From positions 2,604,001 through 2,668,000 of the forward strand of contig OZ271855.1 of NCBI GenBank assembly GCA_965601955.1: a stretch of 64,000 bases of DNA, given 5' to 3'. A program made the position numbers and the translations under genes. This document shows, piece by piece, positions 39,301 to 46,669 of the stretch (its first letter is position 1; every line of letters starts with the position of its first letter). The DNA comes from RHLJ01 sp965601955. Lineage in GTDB: Bacteria > Bacteroidota > Rhodothermia > Balneolales > Balneolaceae. Below the pieces are notes generated by a model that saw nothing but the letters and a program-made list of their open reading frames with translations, was not told where the DNA came from and ran no database searches.

Positions 39301-39406
39301 GAGCGAATCCTGCTGTTGAGAATACTCCCAATAGCACCAAACTCCCAATCAATGTTATAAGTGTACGTTTCATTGTTCTACCCAGTATTTTAAATCCCTT
39401 TTCCAT
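30308..39406 (-). CDS. Giant multidomain secreted protein (DUF2341, LamG, Fn3, GEVED, DUF11, beta-helix, SdrD-B)
   Basis: About 3032 residues. The ATG at 39406 overlaps the upstream stop (TGATG), a coupled start; the ATG at 39373 would give the signal peptide MKRTLITLIGSLVLLGVFSTAGFAQ directly. Modules in order: DUF2341 (about 40-150), LamG-like (155-355), Fn3 (375-470), SwmB-like (475-575), GEVED (from 786) and DUF11 (963 and 1088). Two copies of a DUF11 plus CNEPP-start module follow (1213-1556 and 1430-1766), then another DUF11 (1766), SdrD-B (1891), a right-handed beta-helix (about 2140-2470), two more SdrD-B (2567, 2680) and terminal DUF11 domains (2797, 2932). It ends TFTVKIDD with no T9SS tail or LPXTG. 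Likely an extended surface or matrix fibre. Confidence 0.88.
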   Translation of the reverse strand: MEKGFKILGRTMKRTLITLIGSLVLLGVFSTAGFAQLAGYNYYKPITINSAQVVGSHSDFPVLISITDSDLVSKARSDGFDIVFTTSPGSTAILDHELESFNSSTGELVVWVKVPTVSTAGETIYMWYGNSGASTDQSSANTWSNQFRSVYHLGSTFTDASPNGNDGTNSGSINTLGKIGDAQNFDGVDSYIALDDSYASTTEAAITVSTWIRTTDETDQIIGSFDRNEYWRFEINGNGGGNGQLGWDLLTSGGQADFGSTTRVDDGNWRYVTGVYDNGALRIYIDGVQDVTTAQGTTFGSGNLRFGFIGVGSEAPGFDGAQGPSNNFNGDIDEFRISNVARPGNWIETEYNNQNNPSAFITVGAEADIIPPAAPGNVNLVASSSDLQISFDDVDEAGSGVASYSVKRSTTQGSGYVQIGTIPDDESPSYTYTDNTVVLGTTYYYVVSATDNDGNVGPNSLEVSGELTGPVDNTPPSLVLTTVSDDLLILDYDEALDESSVPAVSDFSLSVNSVSVIINTVSITGDKVYLNFSSVVSPGDNVELDYNPVSTPIQDLAGNDAPTFSNLQINNQPVFNSGFGPDPCPIVNGQDVAWACFDGTFGGTTMTAEVGGLVIGTINAIGANATFAPNALQEWADGSFLGDQFNGPQVNPSGASGDATSFDILIPSTVPSDAIVFSLNRLRPDSGAVTYTLEAFDGANQRVSLSGWATGQGTDGGVCTNTLNLNYTNGNETIEFVPTLSTNPSCASSSTPIWFRIDQPGVERIELRKVATDPDNIFLGMGIVADFGDAPSAYNTSYSSRSVPPAFHLLNNSNPNTVFFGATVDGDGNGAISSTSNGDDTETAEFGAGDDEDAISILASLNTAQTEYSTTLVCTDGAYVGGWIDFDQSNSFDTEEFDSGICSGGSVTLNWSGISGTVTGNTHARFRIASNANDVASPTGWAADGEVEDYPIQIIEPPQPDLEISKTVDVSTPVEADTIIFTVKVKNLGPDPATNIQVTDQLPTGVTYFSAGATQGSFDNGSGIWTVGNIAAGDSAILSIDVSVDAGTLGQTIINTASITSLDETDPNLSNNSASSGITVVPESADIELGISVDDNTALEGQLLTFTITATNNGPKLATGLTVIDQIPTGLLFQTSTPTKGTYNNSTGIWNIDTLGVGATETLTLVVSVNAGTEGSQITNSADVNSVLQTDPNSGNNTVSQIIDVVTPGYPANCNEIPILSFSGSTLITGAAGQVGATYRFNSVAPGVYAEFEIITINNAILVNFDQIASGGVDDWFQPQIEADDKNLDQGYIDFEISFYDSATGNPRYLTFAASAVDVDGDPNGAREFAGFQRLTSFTIETNTDLIQNTEGIFTTFESAQPVVVNGIDPNDTNNLAFTTYTNEPKFRLRAGVKEPTEAGFTQRLFAFNFEPCVINNFNNPTSSDIVDVSVVKTVDFASPAVGDTVTYTIKAKNEQGNSVGNVEITDELPNGLTFVSATATQGTYNSNTDIWDIGTLSGQQVVTLTLKAEVNTGQEGNTIGNTATLSNNTGTDGNASNNSGSVDIIIFDPGSGLTCNEPPLFSFTNPTLELGVPLQVNALYRFSNVTSGVDALVQVVAINNATLDAIDNDGLANSPANFSPFFTAQGGGGYVDFNITLVQTGTLLPVKRNFALTGLDIDGFDNGSGGTVRDYLGFAQNQSNTVEFATNLGVSTSGAFQLFESSVTTDGNGSFDTDHMAYIVYNYTSTFDLRTGGFTSAGYSDDRLVDIDFTQCRNQDFDNPVVTTRDADIAVVKTVDEPNPLENGTVNFTITATNNGPENATELDINETIPTGLTLVQATPSQGTYNQLTNLWEVGTLPNGSSATLVLETTVNSGLTQDSLVNKAFVNGLNQSDPTIANDTSKVAIYVSIPISGTVFEDITGDGYQEDTNFGDASGDQQGLEDVVVHLFKDGGDGLATGSDDIYVTSDTTGNTGGYTFQVGEDADFWIVVDSRSGELSNGTTWGEQTYAASGALCEDGTGSTTETTSLGHCFGGRRGDISDNIPTNPTGSDLANAEHVIKRTVAGSGITGIDFGFSFNVVTNIDDDDEDGTAARRAQGTLHQFILNANEIPGANSMRFVPAVPTNSSGSGGNWWTTTIQVSLPFITDPLTTIDGTAYQNTAPTTVRDDNTGTVGTGGTVGVDNLTLDAFQRKEFEVNLNDRGGTAFSINSTGAVVVRNTAFYNSLYGVNILAVSNGLIEDNLFGLRADGATVTSGERFNRGILFAGGAATTALIQENFISGATISGIYSDNSNTTITVFKNEITATAQTNTQGDAVEGFGTWTIERNLIYNNGNSSSSATDGGSGIEIGTNSGSSSGHTIRNNTISGNTIAGITVLNNVTASLIEKNIINGNGTNFVSETVKRGAGIKLLSPGGAAQEGIRITQNSFYDNEGISIDVGYSSSSLADGVSPNDGVLQAAATTPNRGLDYPVFTLATLENGVLSVEGYVGASTTKLAGVYTIEVYKAEDDGDSDALIEVGGALTSPHGEGRDYIATITTNSDGTFSTNITLPGSPTLAFNDRITAITISAANNTSEFSANQRVVPTGVSISGFVFHDTNHNMIQDATEAGLENVTIVLYNTALNNCKSVFTDSNGRYEFTNVLNGSYDLIESFGQSVPTPDICTPAETDPDDFTSTTPNLRSVTVNNLPIFQNFGDYEGIKITGTVFNDNGVASGTANDALRNGGEIGFGNQTVTVFTGDDNLIEQTVSAADGTYELYVPKSMVDDGGTVKVVETNGAEKISTGGSAGTTGGSYDIANDRTTFTITLGTVYTGVDFADVSISRLLTNGEKVVLPGAAVSYQHIFEARTAGDVVFVTTNLFNPDPPNWPVILYEDLNCNGTTDSGEPIILPTDTRSVIADQQICLVVTVTAPNGLNDGASANTTVSATFTLSNTSPAIQEILTRTDLTTVSTTQAGLVILKSVDKPQALPGASLVYSINYENLGDEPITQVEITDVIPNYTTYLSSSCGTLPTGITNCTITAPSIGSMGTVRWTFTGTLDPGQTGIVTFTVKIDD

Positions 39407-42400
39407 CACTGCTGCCCCCGCGGTCTGTTTAGAAACTCGATGTTTCTAAGGTTGATGGAATCTGCGTTTCTATATTCTATTCTGATCGATTTTCCTTCCG
39501 TATCGATGGTTCCCGGACTTGAAGTGATTCTATTTCCATCAATACCCCATGCTACCAAGTAATCGCGCATCGCAATCATCCTTTGAGCATCTGTTCTACT
39601 TCCGTCTCCAATTAACTCAAGGTATACAGATTGATTATTCCTCAGGTAAGAACCAATTCTTGAAAGCACAGCTTGTGTCTCATTATCAAGTACCGTAGAG
39701 CGAACAGCGAAATTCACCCGGTCAGGTACTACATAACTTTGAGACATATCCCGGATCAGTTCATAATCTTCTCTGGAGTTGAGGATTCTCAACATACTTT
39801 CAATCAGTGCCGGTACTTCAGAGTTGTTAGCAAATTTGATGTCATCTCTTTGAGTATGGAAAGTCAGATTATCAGCACCAGCGTAGTTAAAGCGTACAGT
39901 GTTGTTATCTCCTGCTACCCCGCGAATAAACATGAATCGAGTGATATCGGCGCCGCTTCTTGTTAACTCATCCATTATTGCATTTTGAAGAGTTACAAAC
40001 CTCAAATCATTTGGCAATCCAATCGTTACGTTTACAGATGGATACCTTTCAAGAGCAATTGCAATTCGCTGGATGATGTACTTATTAAGGAAACTTAGTT
40101 GAGATGAATTAGTGCTCAGGTTTAGGTTAGCTGGCACTGCATTGTGTTCCATCTTGAAGATGTAATCCCAACCACCAATTCGTGCTGCTTTTTGCTGTAC
40201 CTGGACATCTTCGATTTGATCAACAAAAGTTACTCTACTGTTAAGTTCATTAAGATCCAGTTCTACTTTACGCTCAAGAGCCATTTCCACAATGTTTTCA
40301 CCTGTAGATTGGGTCTCACCAAATTTGTCGATGATCAGTTTTCTATCCTGAACACCAGCTGCAATCAAGTAAGCTCGTGCCGCTTTTGAACGACGGTCAG
40401 ATAGTGCCAGGTTGTAATCGTTCGAAGCCTTGGTATCGGTAAAACCAGAAAGGTTGATCTTGTAGTCATCCTGCTCCATGAGGAACTTAGCCACTTTATC
40501 CAGCATTTGGGCTGTTGCCTGGTTGATGTACGACTTGTCATTATCGAAGTGAATTTGACGTGGTAGTAATACATAAGTCTTGAGCGGTTCGTACTCGAAG
40601 TCAGCCGCAGTAAGAAGTACCGGCTTCAACTCATGCCCGGGAATATCGATTGGCATCGTTCTCAAATCCATTGGCTTCTCGCATGGAATACAAGTCAGGT
40701 ACAAGCTCTCGTCTATAAGATTGGAGCTTCTGCGTGGAGCAAGATTCTTAAATACCCGTTCATCAAACTTGTAAGCAAAACCAAGGTAAGCTCCGGGTTG
40801 AGTGTAATTGTTTTCTGCCAGGTCCTGATCTTCGTAGCCAAAGAAATTGAAACCAGTTGCAAGGCGAAGGTTGGTAGCAACAAGGTATCCCACCTCAATT
40901 CCTAAGCCATAATCCTTGGTGCTGAAGTCACTATTCGCAAGAATACTCGCATTAATACCTGCATCCCATCTTTCATTCAAGTCATATAAAGCTCTACCAG
41001 AAACTAATTCAAGGAAGGATTCTGATCTTAATTGATCATCATTTTCTAATGAGTATTTAGCCCCTACTCTACCTGATAGTACCAGTTCAGAGGTAGGATG
41101 GTAGTTAGCATGACTTGTTAATACATGTGCAGTTCTAAAGAAGCCAGAAGCAACAGTTTCATCTTTTTGATACTTGAATTCATACCTGAATAGTGCATCG
41201 AACATATTCGTTTGTGAATCGCGGTAAGCTGCACCAATCTGGAATCGCTCCTGTAGCTTATTGATTCCCGAAGTCCCGGTTTGTGTACTTATTGAAATGA
41301 TGTTTCTACTCAGTAGGGTCCAGTCATTATTAATTTTTAACCCATAACCCAGGGTATTCAGATAGGTATCACTATTTACTCCAAATCGGGCTTCTGCTCG
41401 AGCCGATCCTTTCCAATTCTCGTTTCCGGTATACTCAACAGATGTAGAAATAGCTGTTCCGTCGTTTCTGTTCGGCCCCATTACCGTAAATATCCTTTCG
41501 AAACCTGCATTCAAGCCCAGACCTTCACGAAGTACAAATTTGTTTCTCAGTCCAATTGAAGCCTGCCCTGATCTTCCGTCGTTAGCATCATTCATGCGGT
41601 ATTCACTGAATACGCGGCCATTTTTCATGTAGCTGGCATCAATACCAAATACAGTATTATTTCTTTGCGCATTACTTTGGAGGGTATATCTACCGGCAGC
41701 AGTTGAAGCAAACTCATGATTGATATATGCCTTTCCAATATTACTAATCTTATAATTAGCACCTATCCCAATGGTTTTCCTGTCTGCGGCATTAAGATCC
41801 TGCTCATATTCACCAAAAGCTGAAGCTCCTGTAAGGAACGGAATCTTAGAAGTCACCTTACTTCTCAGGTTAGTATTGGTCACATCACCGGAAGTACTAT
41901 TAGTTTGTTCTGTATATCTCACCCCCAGTTCCGCATTAATTGAGCCTCCGATCGATTGCCTTAATCCAACCAGAGAACCGAGGGTTTGATCTCCGGTTGT
42001 ATCATTTCTTGTAAGCACGAACTCTGCATTTAGATTGGTACCCTTAGAAATATCAAACCTACCACGTGCCCGTGCTTCAGTTCTGGATTGACCAAGTGAA
42101 GCTCCTTTATTATCAAAGTTTTCATCAGAACGCCCAACCTGACCGCGAATCTCATATCCTGTACCCTTATGCTGGATTTCAACCCTTGCAGCATTACCTG
42201 TTCCTGACTCATCAGAAATCGTTCTTACCGCTTCAGCAACTACTTTGGTATTATCGCCAAGCTCGAACTTTAGTTTGCTATTTGCCATCGTGAATTCATT
42301 GGTAGGATTGTTATCCTGTACAATACCCGCTCCAATGTTCAAGCCTTTCGCTACTTCTACATCCCCACTTACCCCACCTATTAGATAGCGTTCTGAATCG

Positions 42401-45400
42401 TTCTCTACTTCATAAGTAGCACGGATGAATACAGGATTGAAGTTATTGTCTACACTAAAGATCGGGTTGCGGAAGGTGATGGTTCCCGTGAACGGATCGA
42501 TTACGTAGTCAGTAAATCTTGTTAAGCGCTCTCTGTTTAATATCAAGCTAGGATCATTTGGAACACCTAAGGTATCCAGTCCAACGAATTGCTCTCTATC
42601 ATAAGTGATGATCTCAATGATTTCACTGTTATCGATAAGATCGTTATCGGGCAGTTCGTACCTGGAAATACCCTGAGCTCTGAACTCCCGGACTCTACGC
42701 GCGGATACCGCACTTACCCCAAATGCATCAAGGGATACTCTTCCTTCTTCAAGATGAGTCTTTACCCCGTTTTGTGACCTGGTATATCCACCAAGTTGGA
42801 TATCCTGATCATTTTGTTGTGTGATGAAATCTCCATAGAGCACATAGGTTTTACCCCTATCAAGCCTTAGATATAATCTTCCTGAAGACTGAGCATCAAA
42901 ACCTTTTACTGATGATTCGCCATATACCGGGTAGAACTCTTCAGGGCGAATATCACGGAACAAGCGTTGTTCTTCTTGCTTCTCAGAGTCATAACCAGCG
43001 GTTAGAAGTGTTTTACCTGATACCTTACCTTTTAAGAAGAAGGCGAAGCGCCCATCAGCCGTAAAGTTATTCATGCTGTAAGACAGCTCTTTTAGCTCCC
43101 TTTCAAAGCCATCATTATCTGCAGCACTGGCAATATTCAAAGGCTCTCTAAATCGCAGAGTTCCTTCAATAATACCTGCAGCAATCATAGGCCGTAGATC
43201 AGGCAGAAATTCTACTTTTGCTTCTCCATATATAATACCTACTGATGCTCTTACCTTCACCGACTTCGGTTCGATAGTAGATCGTAATTCGAACTGAGCT
43301 TCTCCATTTTCTATGAATACCTGTGTTCCAGGTTCGTTTTGATCCAAATCAGGCACTTTCCAGACTCCAAATTCATTATCTAGAGTTACTGGCATCCTTG
43401 AACCAATAGTTAATCCTGACTCATCTTCCAGCCGAACATTTACAAGAGCAAATGAATTACCATCTGCCTGCACATTATTGCGTGGTACTGTAACTACCAC
43501 TTTAGTGAGTTCACCCGGAGTAAGTACCCTGATGCTTTTTGAAGCCCGGATATTTCCAAATGGATCACCTTCAACTAACTCTATAGTGTTTATGCCTGGT
43601 TTGAGGTCTAAACTCACATATTCCCATACCTGGATTCCTTTTTCAGATAATGTAGAACGCTGACCTATTCTATCGGAACTAATTAATTCTCCATTCACAA
43701 ACAGATCAAACAAGGCTCCCAATTTACCTTTTGCCCAGATGGTTACTTTTTCACTTTTCAGAGTATCACCGTCAGCAATGTTTATTATATCTAATTCCTG
43801 GTCGGCATCTAGTATTAGTTCCTCGATGGACCTGGCAAGAACTTCTGTTGTATCAACTTCACCTGGATTAATGGCATCCACTTCTTCTCCAGGTGTTGCC
43901 ACTCCTCTTTCTATATTAATAGCCTTCTCGTTGCCAATGGTGCCACTAGCCCTGCTTGAGTTACCACCCCCACCTACTCGTTCGTTCAATGAGAAGTTTT
44001 GCTTTAATGATTTAGCAAGGCCATCACCTTGCTTCTCTTCCATCAATGCTTTTCGGTTATTGATTTCTTCTGTGATCTCAGCACTACACTCACAAACTGC
44101 AAAATCGGCGCGATGAAGTTCGCCTTTCTTAACGTCAACAAAACGGCTGCTTGGATCGAAAGCATGTCGGTTGTCCAGCACTTTCATTTTAGCTCCAACC
44201 GGAAGCGAGTAATTATCCAGTTTTAGGACATGCTTATTGGGATTGATAGCATAGAAGGTGTACATACCATTGCTATCTGTAATCACATAATTACCATTTT
44301 CCAGGTAAAGCCTCACGCCCGGAATTCCCATCTCGGAACCATCCTGCATATTGTCTTCATTACAATCCATGAAAACCTTACCAATGATTAAGGCTTCATC
44401 CGAGAACACTCCTCCCCGTACTTCTACCTTAACTTTAGCTTCGTTACTTGTTTTGATGATCAGTTCATCACTTCTAACTATAGCAACGTTGATACCCTCA
44501 CTCCGATCGGAACCTGGACCGAGGTATACTCTATAGGTAAGTTTCAAAGTTTGTCCCGGATCAATATCTCCAATCATAAACTCAAGATCCGGGCCAACAC
44601 CCCCAGCTGGATCAGGCAACTCAACTCCATCCAGTTTTGCTGAACCAAGCTGATACTCGAAACCAAATGGCAGCTCATCAAATACACTTAGGTTTTCTAC
44701 CGTATTTACTGCCTGACTCTTAAGCGTGATGGTATAGTTAATGAAGTCACCAATCTCAGCTACCGACCGGTCTACTGTTTTGGTAGCTAACAGTACGCCT
44801 AAAGCTTGTGGATCGAGCGGGATATCGAAGTCCATTCCAACCGGATCACCTGTTATCTCGAAATCCAGGCCAAATGAGGCATTCTCATCAATGATTCTAT
44901 CTCCTGGCAGAGAATCTGCTGGTACGATTGAACTAAAGGTATAGCCAGTTGGAGGAGTAACTTCCATTCGGTAGGTACCCGGTTGCAGGAATGGGAACCT
45001 GTATTTTCCTCTCGAATCACTGGTATATTCGCTAGCCGTAACTTCTCGTCCGTTTGCTGTTCTTACAACTGCAAGGCCGCCAGGATTTCCACCATTGTTT
45101 GCTCCTGTAACATCAATGATGGTTACTTCCGCACCTTCTATTACTGCATTCGTTTCGCTATCGAAAATAATACCGAATGGATCGACCATCACTTCTGCGG
45201 TTACGGATGTACCTACTCCACCACTTATTCCACCACATTCAAGAATTGCTTCAATTACATCATCCTCTATGGTTTCCTTAATCTTATTGTCTTTTACAAT
45301 CGGGTGAACGCTTCCATCTCTTGTAGGTATCTCTTCCTCGATTCTAAAGACCGCCGTATTTGGCCCGGTTTCTACCCCTTTATAAAACTCCTGGTCACCG

Positions 45401-46611
45401 GTCCCTCTTGATCTTAGTTCGATATCTACGATCTCGATTTCATCCCTTCTTTCGTTACAGGCAGAGGCAGTAGCCTGGATATGAAGTGGTTCACCTATTC
45501 CTGAAGTCCCTGTTTCTTCATCAAAGCCACTATCGGTAAAGTAATCGATACTTGCTGTTACTCCTGGTAATTCAAGAACCACATCATTAGAGGCAGCTGC
45601 AACAGTGATGTCTCCTTCTGGATCAACAAAAGACACCTCGGCAATATTGATGATAGAGTCAGAAGCTGTTTCATTAATCATTACTTCAAATGAAGCTTCG
45701 AATCTCTCTCCTATTTCTAAAGAATCGTAGCCAACTCCAATTACATGAACCTGGGTTAAATCTTCTGGAGGAGTAGTAGTGTATTCAAAATCCTCTCCAT
45801 CGTTTACTTTATAGTATGCAGTTCCATTTGGTACATCAGTAAAGGATACAAAAGTAAGGTTCGCAGGAATCGAATCTGTTAAGACTACTTTCTCAACAGT
45901 ATTTCCATCTACCAGAATCTCTCTAGGAAGAGCCGTTAAATCACCAATATTCTCTCCACGAATCAGATACTGGAAGTTTTCTCCTCTTTCTATGTCATCG
46001 ATACCAATCTGTTCTTTTTCGAGGTCTATAATTGCTCCGATCTGTATGGTAATGGTATCTCTATTTACAACCGTGATACCAGCTTCTCTTGCAGTAGCTT
46101 CAAATACCATAATCGAAGATTGAATAGCCCTGTCCTCATCAGGACTAATCCACCCTATATAGCTTGTTTCAAATTCCTGCCCTGGCTCAAGGACCACTGA
46201 GGTAGTAATGGTATCCGTGTTTGCAAGCGCATTACTTTGCCCCACTAATCCGGTATTCGTCCAGGCGATATCCTGCATATCGAAATCATCACCTGTAGTA
46301 TTGTAACCTTTGATATCAATAGTTAGAGGCAGTGTACCATCGTTACGTACATAGTGGCTGAATTCAACATTTCTTCCCCTGAATTCAGTAATCGAATTGT
46401 TTGGCCAGAAATTGAACTCCAGGATTCCATCAACAACAACAGTTACTTCATTAGAGAAGGCATCTTGTTCTTCTCCTGCCTCTATATAAGTAGCTGAAAC
46501 CTGATTAATAATTTCCTGGCCCGGAGGCGGAGTCTCTTGTGCATAGACCTCTCCTACAACGCCGATTATGGCGAACATCAAGAAGCTGATATGTAGGAAA
46601 AATCTATTCAC
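39406..46611 (-). CDS. Adhesin/outer-membrane barrel/OmpA fusion protein (2401 aa)
   Basis: Signal peptide MNRFFLHISFLMFAIIGVVGEVYAQ. It begins with a DUF11-type module (NQVSATYIEAGE). A carboxypeptidase-regulatory-like domain follows (about 474-600), then DUF11 (614-735), SdrD-B (740-850) and Big-type Ig-like domains (about 955-1150). A long region of alternating strands, about 1160-1975, looks like an outer-membrane barrel ending GFAYKFDERVF. The C-terminus has one good OmpA peptidoglycan-binding domain (about 2005-2115; LSGFTDTKASNDYNLALSDRR) and two degenerate OmpA-like repeats (about 2165-2240 and 2297-2385). It should be fixed in the outer membrane and anchored to peptidoglycan while displaying or exporting DUF11 proteins. 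It is cotranscribed with the genes on both sides. Confidence 0.88.
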   Translation of the reverse strand: MNRFFLHISFLMFAIIGVVGEVYAQETPPPGQEIINQVSATYIEAGEEQDAFSNEVTVVVDGILEFNFWPNNSITEFRGRNVEFSHYVRNDGTLPLTIDIKGYNTTGDDFDMQDIAWTNTGLVGQSNALANTDTITTSVVLEPGQEFETSYIGWISPDEDRAIQSSIMVFEATAREAGITVVNRDTITIQIGAIIDLEKEQIGIDDIERGENFQYLIRGENIGDLTALPREILVDGNTVEKVVLTDSIPANLTFVSFTDVPNGTAYYKVNDGEDFEYTTTPPEDLTQVHVIGVGYDSLEIGERFEASFEVMINETASDSIINIAEVSFVDPEGDITVAAASNDVVLELPGVTASIDYFTDSGFDEETGTSGIGEPLHIQATASACNERRDEIEIVDIELRSRGTGDQEFYKGVETGPNTAVFRIEEEIPTRDGSVHPIVKDNKIKETIEDDVIEAILECGGISGGVGTSVTAEVMVDPFGIIFDSETNAVIEGAEVTIIDVTGANNGGNPGGLAVVRTANGREVTASEYTSDSRGKYRFPFLQPGTYRMEVTPPTGYTFSSIVPADSLPGDRIIDENASFGLDFEITGDPVGMDFDIPLDPQALGVLLATKTVDRSVAEIGDFINYTITLKSQAVNTVENLSVFDELPFGFEYQLGSAKLDGVELPDPAGGVGPDLEFMIGDIDPGQTLKLTYRVYLGPGSDRSEGINVAIVRSDELIIKTSNEAKVKVEVRGGVFSDEALIIGKVFMDCNEDNMQDGSEMGIPGVRLYLENGNYVITDSNGMYTFYAINPNKHVLKLDNYSLPVGAKMKVLDNRHAFDPSSRFVDVKKGELHRADFAVCECSAEITEEINNRKALMEEKQGDGLAKSLKQNFSLNERVGGGGNSSRASGTIGNEKAINIERGVATPGEEVDAINPGEVDTTEVLARSIEELILDADQELDIINIADGDTLKSEKVTIWAKGKLGALFDLFVNGELISSDRIGQRSTLSEKGIQVWEYVSLDLKPGINTIELVEGDPFGNIRASKSIRVLTPGELTKVVVTVPRNNVQADGNSFALVNVRLEDESGLTIGSRMPVTLDNEFGVWKVPDLDQNEPGTQVFIENGEAQFELRSTIEPKSVKVRASVGIIYGEAKVEFLPDLRPMIAAGIIEGTLRFREPLNIASAADNDGFERELKELSYSMNNFTADGRFAFFLKGKVSGKTLLTAGYDSEKQEEQRLFRDIRPEEFYPVYGESSVKGFDAQSSGRLYLRLDRGKTYVLYGDFITQQNDQDIQLGGYTRSQNGVKTHLEEGRVSLDAFGVSAVSARRVREFRAQGISRYELPDNDLIDNSEIIEIITYDREQFVGLDTLGVPNDPSLILNRERLTRFTDYVIDPFTGTITFRNPIFSVDNNFNPVFIRATYEVENDSERYLIGGVSGDVEVAKGLNIGAGIVQDNNPTNEFTMANSKLKFELGDNTKVVAEAVRTISDESGTGNAARVEIQHKGTGYEIRGQVGRSDENFDNKGASLGQSRTEARARGRFDISKGTNLNAEFVLTRNDTTGDQTLGSLVGLRQSIGGSINAELGVRYTEQTNSTSGDVTNTNLRSKVTSKIPFLTGASAFGEYEQDLNAADRKTIGIGANYKISNIGKAYINHEFASTAAGRYTLQSNAQRNNTVFGIDASYMKNGRVFSEYRMNDANDGRSGQASIGLRNKFVLREGLGLNAGFERIFTVMGPNRNDGTAISTSVEYTGNENWKGSARAEARFGVNSDTYLNTLGYGLKINNDWTLLSRNIISISTQTGTSGINKLQERFQIGAAYRDSQTNMFDALFRYEFKYQKDETVASGFFRTAHVLTSHANYHPTSELVLSGRVGAKYSLENDDQLRSESFLELVSGRALYDLNERWDAGINASILANSDFSTKDYGLGIEVGYLVATNLRLATGFNFFGYEDQDLAENNYTQPGAYLGFAYKFDERVFKNLAPRRSSNLIDESLYLTCIPCEKPMDLRTMPIDIPGHELKPVLLTAADFEYEPLKTYVLLPRQIHFDNDKSYINQATAQMLDKVAKFLMEQDDYKINLSGFTDTKASNDYNLALSDRRSKAARAYLIAAGVQDRKLIIDKFGETQSTGENIVEMALERKVELDLNELNSRVTFVDQIEDVQVQQKAARIGGWDYIFKMEHNAVPANLNLSTNSSQLSFLNKYIIQRIAIALERYPSVNVTIGLPNDLRFVTLQNAIMDELTRSGADITRFMFIRGVAGDNNTVRFNYAGADNLTFHTQRDDIKFANNSEVPALIESMLRILNSREDYELIRDMSQSYVVPDRVNFAVRSTVLDNETQAVLSRIGSYLRNNQSVYLELIGDGSRTDAQRMIAMRDYLVAWGIDGNRITSSPGTIDTEGKSIRIEYRNADSINLRNIEFLNRPRGQQ

Positions 46612-46669
46612 TATTTGTTTTTAAAGAGAAGCAGGGCTACCAACCCCACTTCCATGTCTGGGTTAAGAA

